63,268 bases of DNA from Virgibacillus chiguensis. GTDB lineage: Bacteria > Bacillota > Bacilli > Bacillales > Amphibacillaceae. A program made the translations under genes and the position numbers. Below, in pieces: positions 24,097 through 33,555 of the stretch (positions within the stretch are counted from its first letter, which is position 1; every line of letters begins with the position of its first letter). A model generated the notes under the pieces. It made no database searches and had not been told where the DNA came from. It worked only from the letters and a program-made list of their open reading frames with translations. Location of the stretch: NCBI RefSeq assembly GCF_900129865.1, contig NZ_FQXD01000018.1, forward strand, positions 1-63,268, written 5' to 3'.

Positions 24097-25671
24097 ATGA
24101 AAAGAACATTATTTGCTTTTTTAGCTGTAATTATTCTATTTTCTTTAGTAGCATGTGCAGGAGGAGAAAGTGGTGAACAAGAAGGAACATCCGAGCAAAA
24201 TGAAAGCAAGAAGCGTTTAACCGTCGACCTGTCCGCAGATCCTGTTTCACTTGACCCGCATGCAGCTAATGATGGTACATCGCTATATGTGATGAATGCT
24301 ATGTATGATACACTTGTTGCTATGAATAAAGAGTTGGAAATAGAACCTGCCTTAGCTGAAAGTTTGGAACAGGTAGATGAACTAGTTTGGGAAGCTAAGC
24401 TTAGAAAAGATGTTACATTTCATGATGGTAGTGAATTCAATGCAGAAGTTGTAAAGGCGAATTTGGATAGGGTTCGTGATCCAGATGTAGGTTCACCATT
24501 AGCGTTTTTATTTGATATGATTGATTCTGTGAGTGTAGTGGATGATTATACCGTGCAAATTAAAACGAAATTCCCTTTTGCTGCGTTACCATCACACTTA
24601 GCTCATCCAGGTGGACATATTATCAGTTTAGAAGCAATAAAAAAAGATTATCAACAAATGGAAGATGGAGGAGATCCATTTACGTATATTAATGAGCATC
24701 CAGTGGGTACAGGGTACTTTAAGTATGATGAGCGAGTGAATGGGGAGTATGTATCCCTTGTGAAAAATGATGCTTACTGGGGAAAAAGAGCAAAAGTTGA
24801 TCAAGTGACCTTTAAAACAGTTCCAGAAGATGCAGCACGAATTGCTGAGCTAAGAACTGGGGAAGCTGATATTATTTATCCTGTTAATCCGAATGATGTG
24901 GAACAAATTAATAATAATGAAGAAACAGTTGTTCATGAGACAGAAAGTGCAAGTATGTCTTATCTAGGTATGAATAATAATAAAGAACCTTTTCAAGATA
25001 GTAACGTTAGACAAGCGATAGCAATGGCAATTGATAAACAAGAGCTGATAGACGGTGTGTTTTCAGGCGTACCATTAGTGGCAAATGGCCCTTTGGCACC
25101 AACAGTTGTTGGCTATAGTGATAGCTTGGAAGCAATCGATTATAATCTTGATAAGGCAAGAAAGTTATTGAAGGAAGCCGGCTATGAAGAGGGGTTTAGC
25201 GCAACCATTTTAGCATATGACCGTACGACTTCTGATGTAGCAGAATATATTCAAGTGCAGCTAGAGAAAATAGGTATTGATGTGAATATTGAAATGGCTG
25301 AGGTGGGAGCATATTTGGAAGTAACAGCAAATGGAAGCTTCGATATGTTTATCGGCAGCTGGGGTACAGTGACTCTTGATGCAGATTATGGTTTATATCC
25401 AATGTTTCATTCTCAAAATGCAGGTGCCGCTGGCAATAGGTCTTTTTTTAACAACGAACGAGTAGATGAATTATTAGAAAAGGCAAGACAAACATCTAAT
25501 GAACAGGATCGCTTGCAACTTTATAAAGAAGCGCAGCAAATAATCATGGACGAAGCTACAATTGTTCCTTTATACCATTCGGTTCTCTTGGCTGGTTTAC
25601 GTGAAGAAGTAGCGGGATTTTATCAATATCCAAGCAGTTTCCCATTTTTACGAGATGTGGAAAAAGAGTAG
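24097..25671 (+). CDS. ABC transporter solute-binding lipoprotein, family 5 (peptide/glutathione-type)
   Basis: 524 residues. The signal peptide has lipobox LVACAGG (Cys 20). SBP_bac_5 features are LSADPVSLDPHAANDGTSLY near the N-terminus, VTFHDGSEFNAEVVKANLDR and a NDAYWG segment. The C-terminal DADYGLYPMFHSQN with GNRSFFNNERVDELL is closely paralleled in the binding protein at 35684 (DADYGMYPLFHSS). No permease genes are beside it, so it may share the DppBCDF system at 31520-35385. AGGAGGAG precedes the ATG; 313 bases of repeat and terminator sequence follow. Confidence 0.88.
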   Translation: MKRTLFAFLAVIILFSLVACAGGESGEQEGTSEQNESKKRLTVDLSADPVSLDPHAANDGTSLYVMNAMYDTLVAMNKELEIEPALAESLEQVDELVWEAKLRKDVTFHDGSEFNAEVVKANLDRVRDPDVGSPLAFLFDMIDSVSVVDDYTVQIKTKFPFAALPSHLAHPGGHIISLEAIKKDYQQMEDGGDPFTYINEHPVGTGYFKYDERVNGEYVSLVKNDAYWGKRAKVDQVTFKTVPEDAARIAELRTGEADIIYPVNPNDVEQINNNEETVVHETESASMSYLGMNNNKEPFQDSNVRQAIAMAIDKQELIDGVFSGVPLVANGPLAPTVVGYSDSLEAIDYNLDKARKLLKEAGYEEGFSATILAYDRTTSDVAEYIQVQLEKIGIDVNIEMAEVGAYLEVTANGSFDMFIGSWGTVTLDADYGLYPMFHSQNAGAAGNRSFFNNERVDELLEKARQTSNEQDRLQLYKEAQQIIMDEATIVPLYHSVLLAGLREEVAGFYQYPSSFPFLRDVEKE

Positions 25672-25830
25672 TGGCAATGAATTATTGATTATCAATGAGG
25701 GCGCATATCATGCTAATGTGAAACACGAAGTAATCACTATAAAAATATGCTTTTAAATGAAATTGAGCTTTATGATAATAAACGAAAGAGGTATATATGG
25801 TAGTCTTATCCGATTGTTAAATTATTTTTT

Positions 25831-25949
25831 GTCCGGATATAAGGTGCTGTAAGCTTCCACTTGTAATCTTAATAAGTCTACGCGTACGTAATAGCACCAG
25901 AGCCCCTTTTTCGTAAGAGGTCTTTAGTCATAACTTGGGCTATAAACAA
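25831..25949. repeat. family C interspersed repeat
   Basis: Blocks GGATATAAGGTGCTGTAAG, GAGCCCCTTTTTCGTAAGAG and AACTTGGGCTATA recur in order at 37764-37902 (CGATATAAGGTGCTGGAAG, TTCCCTTTTTCGTAAGACGG, CCTTGGGCTACTA). No ORF. Confidence 0.6.
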
Positions 25950-25987
25950 TCCGTGAGGGTGAAAGCCCCACGGATTGAATTTTTTTA
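25948..25987. terminator. terminator between convergent genes
   Basis: CAATCCGTGaGGG and CCCcACGGATTG form a stem (25948-25978) followed on the + strand by T7. It probably ends transcription from the left and overlaps the stop of the minus-strand lipoprotein gene. Confidence 0.7.
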
Positions 25988-26533
25988 TCGGACGCTGATG
26001 CTGAAGGCGTAGTATGCTTCGCCTTGAATCTCTTTATTCCATTTAGCATAGACATTTAAATAATATCTCCCCTTTTCTTCTGGAGCGATATACTCATTGT
26101 TAGAAATAGATACCTTTTTCTCATCTTTGTTGGATATTTGGGTTACTTCAATGGTATCTGGAGGGACTAATGCACCAACATAATTCTCTGTAGCACTTGT
26201 TACAAATTGCAATCTCTGCCCAGATTGTACGGGGAATATTTTTTGTAGGGATATTGTTTCTTTCGGATCTTTAGGTTTAATGGAGCAATCAGATTTGTCC
26301 CAGCAATAAGAATAGTTTTCAGATGGGATTAAAATATTTCCCGCATCCAGGGATAAATCAGGTGGTCTAGTAGATGTTTTTTCCTTCACTTCCTTATTTT
26401 TAGATGGAATACGATTCGTTTCTTGTTCTGAGTTATTAGTCGTAGTGGTTTGCTTATCCGTTGATTCCTCATCTTCTGCTGTACACCCAATTAATAGTAC
26501 GCCCGCTAAGATAAAAATAATAATTTTCTTCAT
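25985..26533 (-). CDS. orphan lipoprotein of unknown function
   Basis: 182 residues. The frame is open to 26758, but the ATG at 26533 has AAAGGAGG ideally placed and begins a lipoprotein signal (MKKIIIFILAGVLLIGC, lipobox LIGC). After a Ser/Thr/Asn/Glu-rich linker (about 20-60) comes a beta-rich domain of about 115 residues with two Cys close together (YSYCWDKSDCSI) that may form a disulphide, ending YYLNVYAKWNKE...YYAFSISVR. Not recognised; probably a surface sensor or binding domain. The gene is isolated, with family C repeats on both sides. Confidence 0.65.
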   Translation of the reverse strand: MKKIIIFILAGVLLIGCTAEDEESTDKQTTTTNNSEQETNRIPSKNKEVKEKTSTRPPDLSLDAGNILIPSENYSYCWDKSDCSIKPKDPKETISLQKIFPVQSGQRLQFVTSATENYVGALVPPDTIEVTQISNKDEKKVSISNNEYIAPEEKGRYYLNVYAKWNKEIQGEAYYAFSISVR

Positions 26534-26570
26534 AATAGCCTCCTTTGTTTTATTATGGGAAAGTGAAAGA

Positions 26571-26663
26571 TTTAAGACTCCTGCTTCAAGAATTGGAGAA
26601 GTGCGTTGAGCAAGTCTGAGTGGGAGATAACAGCAGCTAAATCCCCAATTCGTTCGGTTACTA
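26571..26663. repeat. family C interspersed repeat, second copy
   Basis: ACTCCTGCTTCAAGAATTGG, TTGAGCAAGTCTGAGTGGGA and ATAACAGCAGCTAAATCCCC align with 37789-37852 (CACTTTAAGAATTAG, TTGAACAAGTTTAAGTGGGA, CTAACAGCAACTAAATTCCC). The outer arms TCCTGC and TGGGAG can partly pair. Confidence 0.55.
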
Positions 26664-27253
26664 ACATTCAGTGGAGAGTGAAATAACCCTGCTAAATGAA
26701 GATTCACTTTATTGTATAAACGATAGCCTTTCGTCAAAATGACTTTGCGATAAGCCAATACGTCTTATGAGCTTATGCATGAGCATGATACAGAGATGTA
26801 CATTGCTACATTTACACAATAAAATATAGTCTACAATTGTAATCACAATTCCATTTCATAAAAAAATGTAATTTAAATTTTTCTGCGGCTAACTCCTAAA
26901 AAGGTCGATTTAAAAAAATTAAACTTATAAAAACACTGTATATAGTGGTTTTGTAATAAAATGCTATTTATAAAATAATTTAATACCCTTTTTGCTAATT
27001 ATAAATCATTTTTAAAATAATTAGAATAGAAAAATAATTAAAATAAAAAAGCAGGAATTTTAGAAAAAGCAAAGAATATCATATATTATGTACGTTCTAT
27101 AAGGTGATTGTATACAGTAATTGATTTTACCTATAAGTGGTCACCTCATAAAAGCGACTACCTTAGGTATGTAATGATGGAGGAGGCAACTCAGAAATAC
27201 CAATAATTGAAATGATGTAAAAGGGTGATTACATTAGAAGGGGAGGGTTATTA
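26664..27253. other. AT-rich non-coding gap upstream of the secreted-peptide gene
   Basis: No credible gene. 26680-26760 looks like a repeat remnant (AATAACCCTGCTAAATGAAG, recurring as AATAACCGTACTAAAT near 31313). 26860-27060 is almost pure A/T. 27130-27150 has TAAGTGGTCACCTCATAAAAGCGAC, containing GTGGTCAC. The promoter of the gene at 27254 must lie in this stretch, but I cannot place it confidently. Confidence 0.35.
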
Positions 27254-27553
27254 ATGAAAAAGGTACTTAACATGTTGTTGGTAGTAGGGTGTATAGTAGC
27301 CTTTTTGGCATTTCCTATTCAATCTTCAGCTGCAAGTAATAAAGGCGCTGAAGGAACTTTTCAATCCTATACGAAGCAGATTAATGATTATATGGTCGTT
27401 TATGCAAATAGAGAAGTTCCGCCAAGTACATATTATTACAATGTTGGTGGATGGTCAGGCACCTTGCGACTGGAACATTGGCAATCAACTGGATCAGGGG
27501 TAATTGCTTATTACTCTGGCAAGGTACGATGTGCAGCGCCATGTCCAATGTAA
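27254..27553 (+). CDS. small secreted protein, possible peptide substrate of the adjacent ABC exporter
   Basis: 99 residues. A clear Sec signal peptide (about 1-27, ending IQSSAAS) leaves a mature part of about 72 residues. It is rich in Tyr and Gly (PPSTYYYNVGGWSGTLRLEH, VIAYYSGKV) and ends with a short Cys-containing tail RCAAPCPM. GGGGAGGG precedes the ATG. An ABC permease-ATPase-permease set follows 110 bp downstream on the same strand. Similar YSGTL...YYSG secreted proteins exist in Bacilli without known function. A bacteriocin-like or signalling peptide is possible but unproven. Confidence 0.7.
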   Translation: MKKVLNMLLVVGCIVAFLAFPIQSSAASNKGAEGTFQSYTKQINDYMVVYANREVPPSTYYYNVGGWSGTLRLEHWQSTGSGVIAYYSGKVRCAAPCPM

Positions 27554-27662
27554 AAAGGGTTGAACTATGGTTATAGGTTTGACATAGGTTCTATGAAGAA
27601 GCGTTTTTTCTTTTCATAGACATAAGATTAACTAGAAAAATAGAGTATGGGGAAACGTTAAT

Positions 27663-28916
27663 ATGTTAAAAATCTGGTTATTCGAAATGAAAAAAATAAC
27701 GAAATCTCTGTTCATATTTATAATGCTGGTGTTACTTATCTTCATCATACTGGGATACTTTGTTTTTGTATATGTTAATACGGTACGAACCGATGATATC
27801 ATCATGGAGATCAAAGACAGGGTGTACCTGCAAGAACAGCATTTAGAAGATTTAAATCAATTAGATAATCAGGAAGAAGGTCAAAATAATACAGGCTTAA
27901 AAGAAGAAATAGACTTTCAAAAAGAGTATTTATCTAAAGAAAAAGATATGGTAGAAGCTTACCGTCAAAAGGACTGGTCCACCATTTTAGCTAAAGAAAT
28001 AAAAGATGATGAGGACGCAGGAATTCATTCTACGAATAAAATAATATCCTATTCTACATTTCCAACAGCATTTACAACAGAAACCCGTTACCAAAAAAAT
28101 AAATGGTTACGAGATAGAGGAATCCCACCAGTGCTTCCAATTGGTACATCATCATGGACAACAATGTATGATGTTGATTTTGGAGATAAGCGGGCAGAAG
28201 CATTTGTCAAAAATCAAAGCACAAAGTATTCCTCAACAGGAATTAATTTCTTATCCCACGTGTTTAAACAGTTATTCCATTATGTTGCACCAATATTTTT
28301 TGTTTTATTATTTGGTAATATGCTTACAAAAGAAGGCATAGGGAAAAATGGTCCCATTCAATTGTTACAAACCCAACCCATTCGTCTTTATCAACTGCTG
28401 ATCAGTAAGTTGGCAGCTACGATGACAATAACTATCCTCATTTTACTTTGTGTAAGTATATTTTCTGTTCTAATGGGTACGATTTTTGATCGTTTTGGTA
28501 ATTTGGATTACCCAGTTCTAATATACGAAACAGAACGTTCTTATCATTTTATAACAATGGGGGTATTTTTACTAAAAGTGTTTATTATTTCCATGATGGT
28601 TTTGTTATTTTGTTACTCCTTACTTTTTTTCTTTTCTGTGATAACGAGACATACGTTATCTGCTGTTGGGTTAACTATACTCGTCATTTTTATTACCCAT
28701 CAATGGAATGAAGGTTTTGCAGAATCATTGATCTTTTCTTTTACTCCGTTTTCTTACTTTTCTGTAACAAAAGTTGTTACCAATGAATTAGCGGTAACAC
28801 TAAATAACGAGTATTTTACTTATCCCACGGGACTGATAATATTAGGTTCCTATAGTATAATATTTTTTTTGGCAAGCTACTTTATTTTATTAAAACGTAG
28901 TAATGCTAAAAAATGA
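27663..28916 (+). CDS. ABC-2 type permease, first of a two-permease exporter
   Basis: 417 residues. TM1 is about 18-38, then a roughly 165-residue charged extracellular domain, then five or six C-terminal TMs (YVAPIFFVLLFGNMLTKEG, QPIRLYQLLISKLAATMTIT). The QTQPIR-YQ-SK motif after the second membrane block is shared with the permease at 29844 (TQPINKKNIITSKYL), so the two are paralogues and probably form a heterodimer. The next start lies 46 bases beyond its stop. Confidence 0.82.
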   Translation: MLKIWLFEMKKITKSLFIFIMLVLLIFIILGYFVFVYVNTVRTDDIIMEIKDRVYLQEQHLEDLNQLDNQEEGQNNTGLKEEIDFQKEYLSKEKDMVEAYRQKDWSTILAKEIKDDEDAGIHSTNKIISYSTFPTAFTTETRYQKNKWLRDRGIPPVLPIGTSSWTTMYDVDFGDKRAEAFVKNQSTKYSSTGINFLSHVFKQLFHYVAPIFFVLLFGNMLTKEGIGKNGPIQLLQTQPIRLYQLLISKLAATMTITILILLCVSIFSVLMGTIFDRFGNLDYPVLIYETERSYHFITMGVFLLKVFIISMMVLLFCYSLLFFFSVITRHTLSAVGLTILVIFITHQWNEGFAESLIFSFTPFSYFSVTKVVTNELAVTLNNEYFTYPTGLIILGSYSIIFFLASYFILLKRSNAKK

Positions 28917-28962
28917 TACTACTGAAAAAGGACATCATCCAACCTCAAAAAGGGGGGAATGC

Positions 28963-29841
28963 ATGATTATTTCAATTCAAAACTTAAAAAAGCAATATAA
29001 AAAAGAATGGGTATTAAAAGGAATTCATATTGAAGTGAAAACACCTACCATCATTGCGCTAGTAGGGCCAAACGGGTCAGGAAAAACTACTTTGCTAAAT
29101 TGTATGACTAATTTATTGGGATTTAGTGAAGGGGATATTTATTTACTTGGGAAAAAACATACAAATCCCTCTATATTTAAAGAGGTTTCTTACTTACAAG
29201 ATAATCGAATTTTGTACGGTAATTTAACAGGCTACGATCATTTGAAATTTATTTGTGATGTACAACATATTCCACATAATCAAATAAAGCAGGTGGCAGA
29301 GAAAATTGGGATGACTTCTTATCTAAAAAAACGTGTAAGGAACTATTCTCTCGGAATGAAGCAACATCTACTTTTAGCAATGTCTATTATAAATAAACCA
29401 AAGCTACTATTAATGGATGAACCATTAACAGGTTTAGACCCATCGAGTGCGATAACCATAAGAAATGTTCTGCTAGAATTGCATCATCAAGGTACGACTA
29501 TTATGCTTTCCTCGCATAACTTGGATGAAATAGACAGATTGACGAATACCATTTATTTTATGAAATCGGGTTTAATAATGGAAGAATCGCTTGCAGAACT
29601 TCACCAAAAACAATATATAGTAACTGTAAATGATGGGGAGAAGGCAATGAGAATATTAAAAGAACATGCTATACCATATAGATTCATTCAAACAAATCAA
29701 CTATCCTTTGTAGAAATGGATCTAAAATTACCTCATTTTATTCAAAAGATGACTGAACATGAAGTATGCATTGAAGATATAGATAGCTATAAAACGGGAG
29801 CAGAACAGAGGTATCAGGAATTGTTTGAAGGGGTAGAATAA
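28963..29841 (+). CDS. ABC transporter ATP-binding protein (exporter)
   Basis: 292 residues. Walker A GPNGSGKTT (about 36-44), Q-loop LQDN, signature YSLGMKQHLLLAMSI (LSGGQ replaced by YSLGM, as in BcrA/LanF-type ATPases), Walker B LLLMDEPLTGLDP and an H-loop SSHNLDEI. The ATG at 28963 is preferred over the upstream ATG at 28903, since AGGGGGG lies 6 bases before it. It lies between the two permease genes, 2 bases from the second. LanFEG-type immunity and BcrAB exporters have similar ATPases. Confidence 0.85.
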   Translation: MIISIQNLKKQYKKEWVLKGIHIEVKTPTIIALVGPNGSGKTTLLNCMTNLLGFSEGDIYLLGKKHTNPSIFKEVSYLQDNRILYGNLTGYDHLKFICDVQHIPHNQIKQVAEKIGMTSYLKKRVRNYSLGMKQHLLLAMSIINKPKLLLMDEPLTGLDPSSAITIRNVLLELHHQGTTIMLSSHNLDEIDRLTNTIYFMKSGLIMEESLAELHQKQYIVTVNDGEKAMRILKEHAIPYRFIQTNQLSFVEMDLKLPHFIQKMTEHEVCIEDIDSYKTGAEQRYQELFEGVE

Positions 29842-29843
29842 AC

Positions 29844-30950
29844 ATGACGTATGTAACATTTGAGCTAAAAAAGATGATGTTTGATAAAAAATTTCATCTG
29901 TTTATGTTGTTATGCATCTTGTTTGTCATCGGTATGTTTATACGAAATGTCATTTTTCAGCCCTATATTGAAAAAGAAGAACAAGAAATACTTGCTAAAC
30001 ATACGGAAACCGTACGATCCAATGAAGAAAGTATTCAAAATACATTGCATGCTGAACCTAATAATGAAAAACTGCAACATCTACTTTCCATTAGTGAACA
30101 ACTATTGATTACGTTAACGGAGCTAAGAAATATACAAAACTCAAAGGATTGGAGAACAAAATTAACACTTGAAAATGAATTTTTATTTGCAGTAAAGGAT
30201 TATAAAAAAGCAGAAGGTGACTTCCCGCTTTCTCTTATTGATATTGAGCAACGAATTGCAACCAACGAAAAACTCATCACAGATGATATAAAGCCACAAC
30301 ATCCAACCTTCAGTGTAGCGATGCCGAATTTTTTAAAGCTATTGACTAGTTTATTATTTCAATTTGGGGCTATTTTGTTCGTTATAGTGATAACAGGTGA
30401 TATTTTATCATCAGAATATGAGCAACGCTCAATACAATTATTATTTACTCAACCTATAAATAAAAAAAATATTATTACGAGCAAATATCTTGTTTCTTTG
30501 TTCGTTTACATCGCTATGCTTTTCATATTTTTTGCAACTGCCATTCTAGTAAATGTACTTTTCGGTAAAAAAGGTACTTTCCAATATCCAGTTTTAATAG
30601 AGAATAATGGAGACATTGAATTTATATCTATTGCTGATTATCTATTTCAAGGCATCATAGTTACAAGTGCAACAGTATTCATGGTAATAATTTTAAGTAT
30701 GTTTCTTGGGCTAATCCTAAAACATACTTTGAAGACTGTTATTGTATTAACGATAATTTTGTTTATAGGCTATTCACTCACTTGGGTTTCATCAAATTTT
30801 CTTCTTTGGTTTCATCCATTTCAATATGTATTAGCGAATGAACGTATTGTATATCAAAATGACACAGTTTGGTATCAAGGTATTTTCAGCATATTTTTAA
30901 GTACAGCACTTCTATTTTGGATAACGAAGCGAAAAATTAGCTCAAAATAG
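29844..30950 (+). CDS. ABC-2 type permease, second of a two-permease exporter
   Basis: 368 residues. TM1 (about 16-34), an extracellular helical domain of about 135 residues (heptad-like, residues 45-170), then about five TMs. It shares architecture and the TQPI...SKYL motif with the permease at 27663. Directly coupled to the ATPase. With the secreted protein at 27254 this forms a self-contained export or immunity cassette; no modification enzyme or protease is present. Confidence 0.82.
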   Translation: MTYVTFELKKMMFDKKFHLFMLLCILFVIGMFIRNVIFQPYIEKEEQEILAKHTETVRSNEESIQNTLHAEPNNEKLQHLLSISEQLLITLTELRNIQNSKDWRTKLTLENEFLFAVKDYKKAEGDFPLSLIDIEQRIATNEKLITDDIKPQHPTFSVAMPNFLKLLTSLLFQFGAILFVIVITGDILSSEYEQRSIQLLFTQPINKKNIITSKYLVSLFVYIAMLFIFFATAILVNVLFGKKGTFQYPVLIENNGDIEFISIADYLFQGIIVTSATVFMVIILSMFLGLILKHTLKTVIVLTIILFIGYSLTWVSSNFLLWFHPFQYVLANERIVYQNDTVWYQGIFSIFLSTALLFWITKRKISSK

Positions 30951-31041
30951 GGAAAAAAATAATTATATTTGTGATAGCTGTTTTTACAATAAAAAGTATC
31001 GATTTTCCGATAAATACTAGATAATACTATTTTAAGGATAT

Positions 31042-31224
31042 TTACACATGAGATAAAACGATAATTAATAAGATGAGGGATATTTTAATCATTTTATCGT
31101 CGGTGACCATTTTTAAAAGTAACACAAGTGCTATGCCTGTGATTGGGTCATCTTCAATGAAAAGGATAGTAATAATATCCAAAATAGGTATTTCTTCATT
31201 TAAAATATCGAATGTACTTTCCAA
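31042..31224 (-). CDS. small membrane protein
   Basis: 60 residues beginning ESTFDILNEEIPILDIITIL, with one hydrophobic stretch plus a second at the C-terminus (ISLILLIIVLSHV). The TTG at 31224 is chosen because GGGTGAG lies 4 bases upstream; the frame is open to 31290 but without a signal there. Alone between the exporter operon and the dpp terminator. Not recognised. Confidence 0.45.
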   Translation of the reverse strand: MESTFDILNEEIPILDIITILFIEDDPITGIALVLLLKMVTDDKMIKISLILLIIVLSHV

Positions 31225-31431
31225 GTTGCTCACCCTTTTTCTGTTTTTCATCATAAAATGTCGTAAACGCTTCCTACAAAACTCACCCATACAGCGAAAA
31301 TAAAAAGTGAGAAATAACCGTACTAAATTTCGGAGACGAAATTGGAAGTGGACTATATATTATATGTATGACGTAGAATAATGCGATGGTAGAAATGCTG
31401 ATGAGCAGAAAAAAGAAGGTATACATGTAAA

Positions 31432-31466
31432 AAAATATCTAAGCTCAAACGGAGCTTAGATATTTT
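31432..31466. terminator. bidirectional terminator at the end of the dpp operon
   Basis: A perfect 15-bp stem, AAAATATCTAAGCTC (31432-31446) with GAGCTTAGATATTTT (31452-31466) and a 5-base loop. A/T tracts on both sides make it usable from either strand. 31225-31431 otherwise holds no gene. Confidence 0.85.
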
Positions 31467-31519
31467 GGTTTACGGTCTTTTCATCGATTTTTTAGTTAAC
31501 ATGATCGTCTATTCTCATT

Positions 31520-32530
31520 TTATGTCGGTTGCATGTCACCAGTTACAATTTTTTCAATGTGATGACATGCAGCTCGGTGCCCTTCTTTCATATGATCCAA
31601 GTTGCGTAAATCAGGAACTTCTGTTTTACATAAATCGGTAGCAAATGGACATCTTGTATGGAAGCGACATCCAGTTGGCGGATCTATTGGAGACGGAACA
31701 TCCCCTTTTAGAATGATGCGTTCTTTTTTAGCTTCTGGATCAGGCGTAGGTATAGCTGATAATAATGACTTCGTATAAGGGTGTTGTGGATTATCAAATA
31801 ACGACTTTTTGTCAGCAATCTCTACAATTTTCCCTAAATACATGACAATAATTCGATCCGAAATATGTCGAACTACACCGAGATCGTGGGCAATAAATAA
31901 AAAGGTTAATTTAAATTCACGTTGTAAATTCTTTAATAGATTCAATACTTGTGCTTGTACGGAAACATCTAAAGCAGAAACAGCTTCATCACAAATAATT
32001 AATTTCGGATTAACTGATAGAGCACGGGCAATTCCGACTCTTTGACGCTGTCCACCAGAAAACTCATGTGGGTATCGGTCAATTTGTCCCGCATTTAACC
32101 CAACTGTTTCCAATAGTTCAATCGCACGTTTTCTGCGCTCTTTTTTTGGTATTACATTTTGAATGGCCATTGCTTCTGTTAAAATTTGCGCGACGGTTTG
32201 GCGTGGGTTTAATGAAGCGTATGGATCCTGGAAAATTACTTGTAAGTCTTTTCGTTTTTTACGCATGTCGCTTTTGCTCAACGCTAATAAGTCTCCGCCA
32301 TCAAATTCGATTTCTCCAGCTGTAGGTTCATCTAAGCGTAGAATGGCACGACCAGTTGTAGATTTACCACAACCTGATTCACCGACAACACTTAATGTTT
32401 CCCCTTCGAAAATTTCAAATGTAACATCGTCTACTGCTTTAACGTGGTTAACGGTTCTTCCTAGAAAACCACCTTTAATCGGGAAATATTGTTTTAAATT
32501 AGTTACTTTGAGCAACTCTTTTTGGGCCAT
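31520..32530 (-). CDS. dppF: peptide ABC transporter ATPase, DppF/OppF-like
   Basis: 336 residues. Walker A GESGCGKST (about 53-61), Q-loop IFQDPYASLNPR, signature FSGGQRQRVGIARAL, Walker B LIICDEAVSALD, plus the oligopeptide-transporter C-terminal domain with HTRCPFATDLCK, a Cys-rich segment typical of OppD/F proteins (iron-sulphur-like Cys pattern). Last gene of the dppCBDF operon; it overlaps the preceding ATPase gene by 32 bases. Drives import of di/oligopeptides or glutathione-like substrates. Confidence 0.9.
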   Translation of the reverse strand: MAQKELLKVTNLKQYFPIKGGFLGRTVNHVKAVDDVTFEIFEGETLSVVGESGCGKSTTGRAILRLDEPTAGEIEFDGGDLLALSKSDMRKKRKDLQVIFQDPYASLNPRQTVAQILTEAMAIQNVIPKKERRKRAIELLETVGLNAGQIDRYPHEFSGGQRQRVGIARALSVNPKLIICDEAVSALDVSVQAQVLNLLKNLQREFKLTFLFIAHDLGVVRHISDRIIVMYLGKIVEIADKKSLFDNPQHPYTKSLLSAIPTPDPEAKKERIILKGDVPSPIDPPTGCRFHTRCPFATDLCKTEVPDLRNLDHMKEGHRAACHHIEKIVTGDMQPT

Positions 32531-33530
32531 GTGCCTTCACCTCCGCATCTCCATCCCAATGATCAGTATATATCCAACAACGAACTTCACTTTCTCCTTC
32601 TACATGATCAAGGGAAGGGAGTTCTTCCATACAAAGTTCAGTGGCAAACGGACATCTTGGTGCAAAACGGCAGCCTTTTGGCATATCCTTTGGACTTGGC
32701 ACGCTACCTCTAATCGGCTCCAATTCATCCACATCTGTATCATGACGAGGGATGGACTTCAATAAACCTACTGTATAGGGGTGTTTAGGATTTCTAAACA
32801 AAGACTTCACATCTTGGTATTCGACTACTTTACCACCGTACATAACGGCTACATAATCACACGTCTCTGCTACTACACCTAAGTCGTGGGTAATCATAAT
32901 GACAGACATACCAAGGCGATCCTGTAAGTCATTAATAAGATCCAAAATTTGTGCTTGAATCGTTACATCTAATGCTGTAGTTGGTTCATCTGCAATAAGT
33001 AAATCTGGATTACAAGCCAGCGCCATGGCGATCATAACTCGTTGTCGCATCCCACCAGATAGTTCGTGTGGATATTGTTTCACTCGTTTATCTGGGGAAG
33101 GAATACCAACTAGTTTTAATAATTCAATCGCTTTCTTTGTTCCATTTTCTTTGTCTAAGCCTTGATGAACCTTTAATGTTTCACGAATTTGTTGTCCAAT
33201 GGTATAAACAGGATTTAAGGAAGTCATCGGCTCTTGGAATATCATGGAAATTTCGTTCCCCCGAATTTGACGAATTTCCTTGTCTGTTAATGTAGTTAAA
33301 TCTCTACCTTTAAAGTTAATCTCTCCACCTTTTACTTTACCAGGATGATCAAGCAATCTTAATATTGATAGTGCTGTAATACTTTTACCAGAGCCTGATT
33401 CTCCAACAATACCTATTGTTTTCCCTTTAGGTAATTTAAAGGAAACACCATCCACTGCTTTTACTTCAAAATCATCTAGGTAAAAAGATGTCTGTAAATC
33501 TTTTATATCTAAAATAATATCTTCACTCAT
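32499..33530 (-). CDS. dppD: peptide ABC transporter ATPase, DppD/OppD-like
   Basis: 343 residues. Walker [10 protein letters not shown]-loop [11 protein letters not shown], signature [15 protein letters not shown], Walker [13 protein letters not shown] and the C-terminal oligo_HPY segment with [12 protein letters not shown]. The ATG at 33530 (MSEDIIL) is preferred: GAGGTGA sits 7 bases upstream and overlaps the alternative GTG at 33539. Partner of DppF. Confidence 0.9.
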   Translation of the reverse strand: MSEDIILDIKDLQTSFYLDDFEVKAVDGVSFKLPKGKTIGIVGESGSGKSITALSILRLLDHPGKVKGGEINFKGRDLTTLTDKEIRQIRGNEISMIFQEPMTSLNPVYTIGQQIRETLKVHQGLDKENGTKKAIELLKLVGIPSPDKRVKQYPHELSGGMRQRVMIAMALACNPDLLIADEPTTALDVTIQAQILDLINDLQDRLGMSVIMITHDLGVVAETCDYVAVMYGGKVVEYQDVKSLFRNPKHPYTVGLLKSIPRHDTDVDELEPIRGSVPSPKDMPKGCRFAPRCPFATELCMEELPSLDHVEGESEVRCWIYTDHWDGDAEVKAHGPKRVAQSN

Positions 33531-33555
33531 TCTGTTCACCTCTTTTCTACATCTA

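Noticed and set aside
26534-26758. N-terminal extension of the lipoprotein ORF to 26758
   Set aside because: The extension is translated repeat DNA; the ATG at 26533 has a perfect ribosome binding site and begins a lipoprotein signal.
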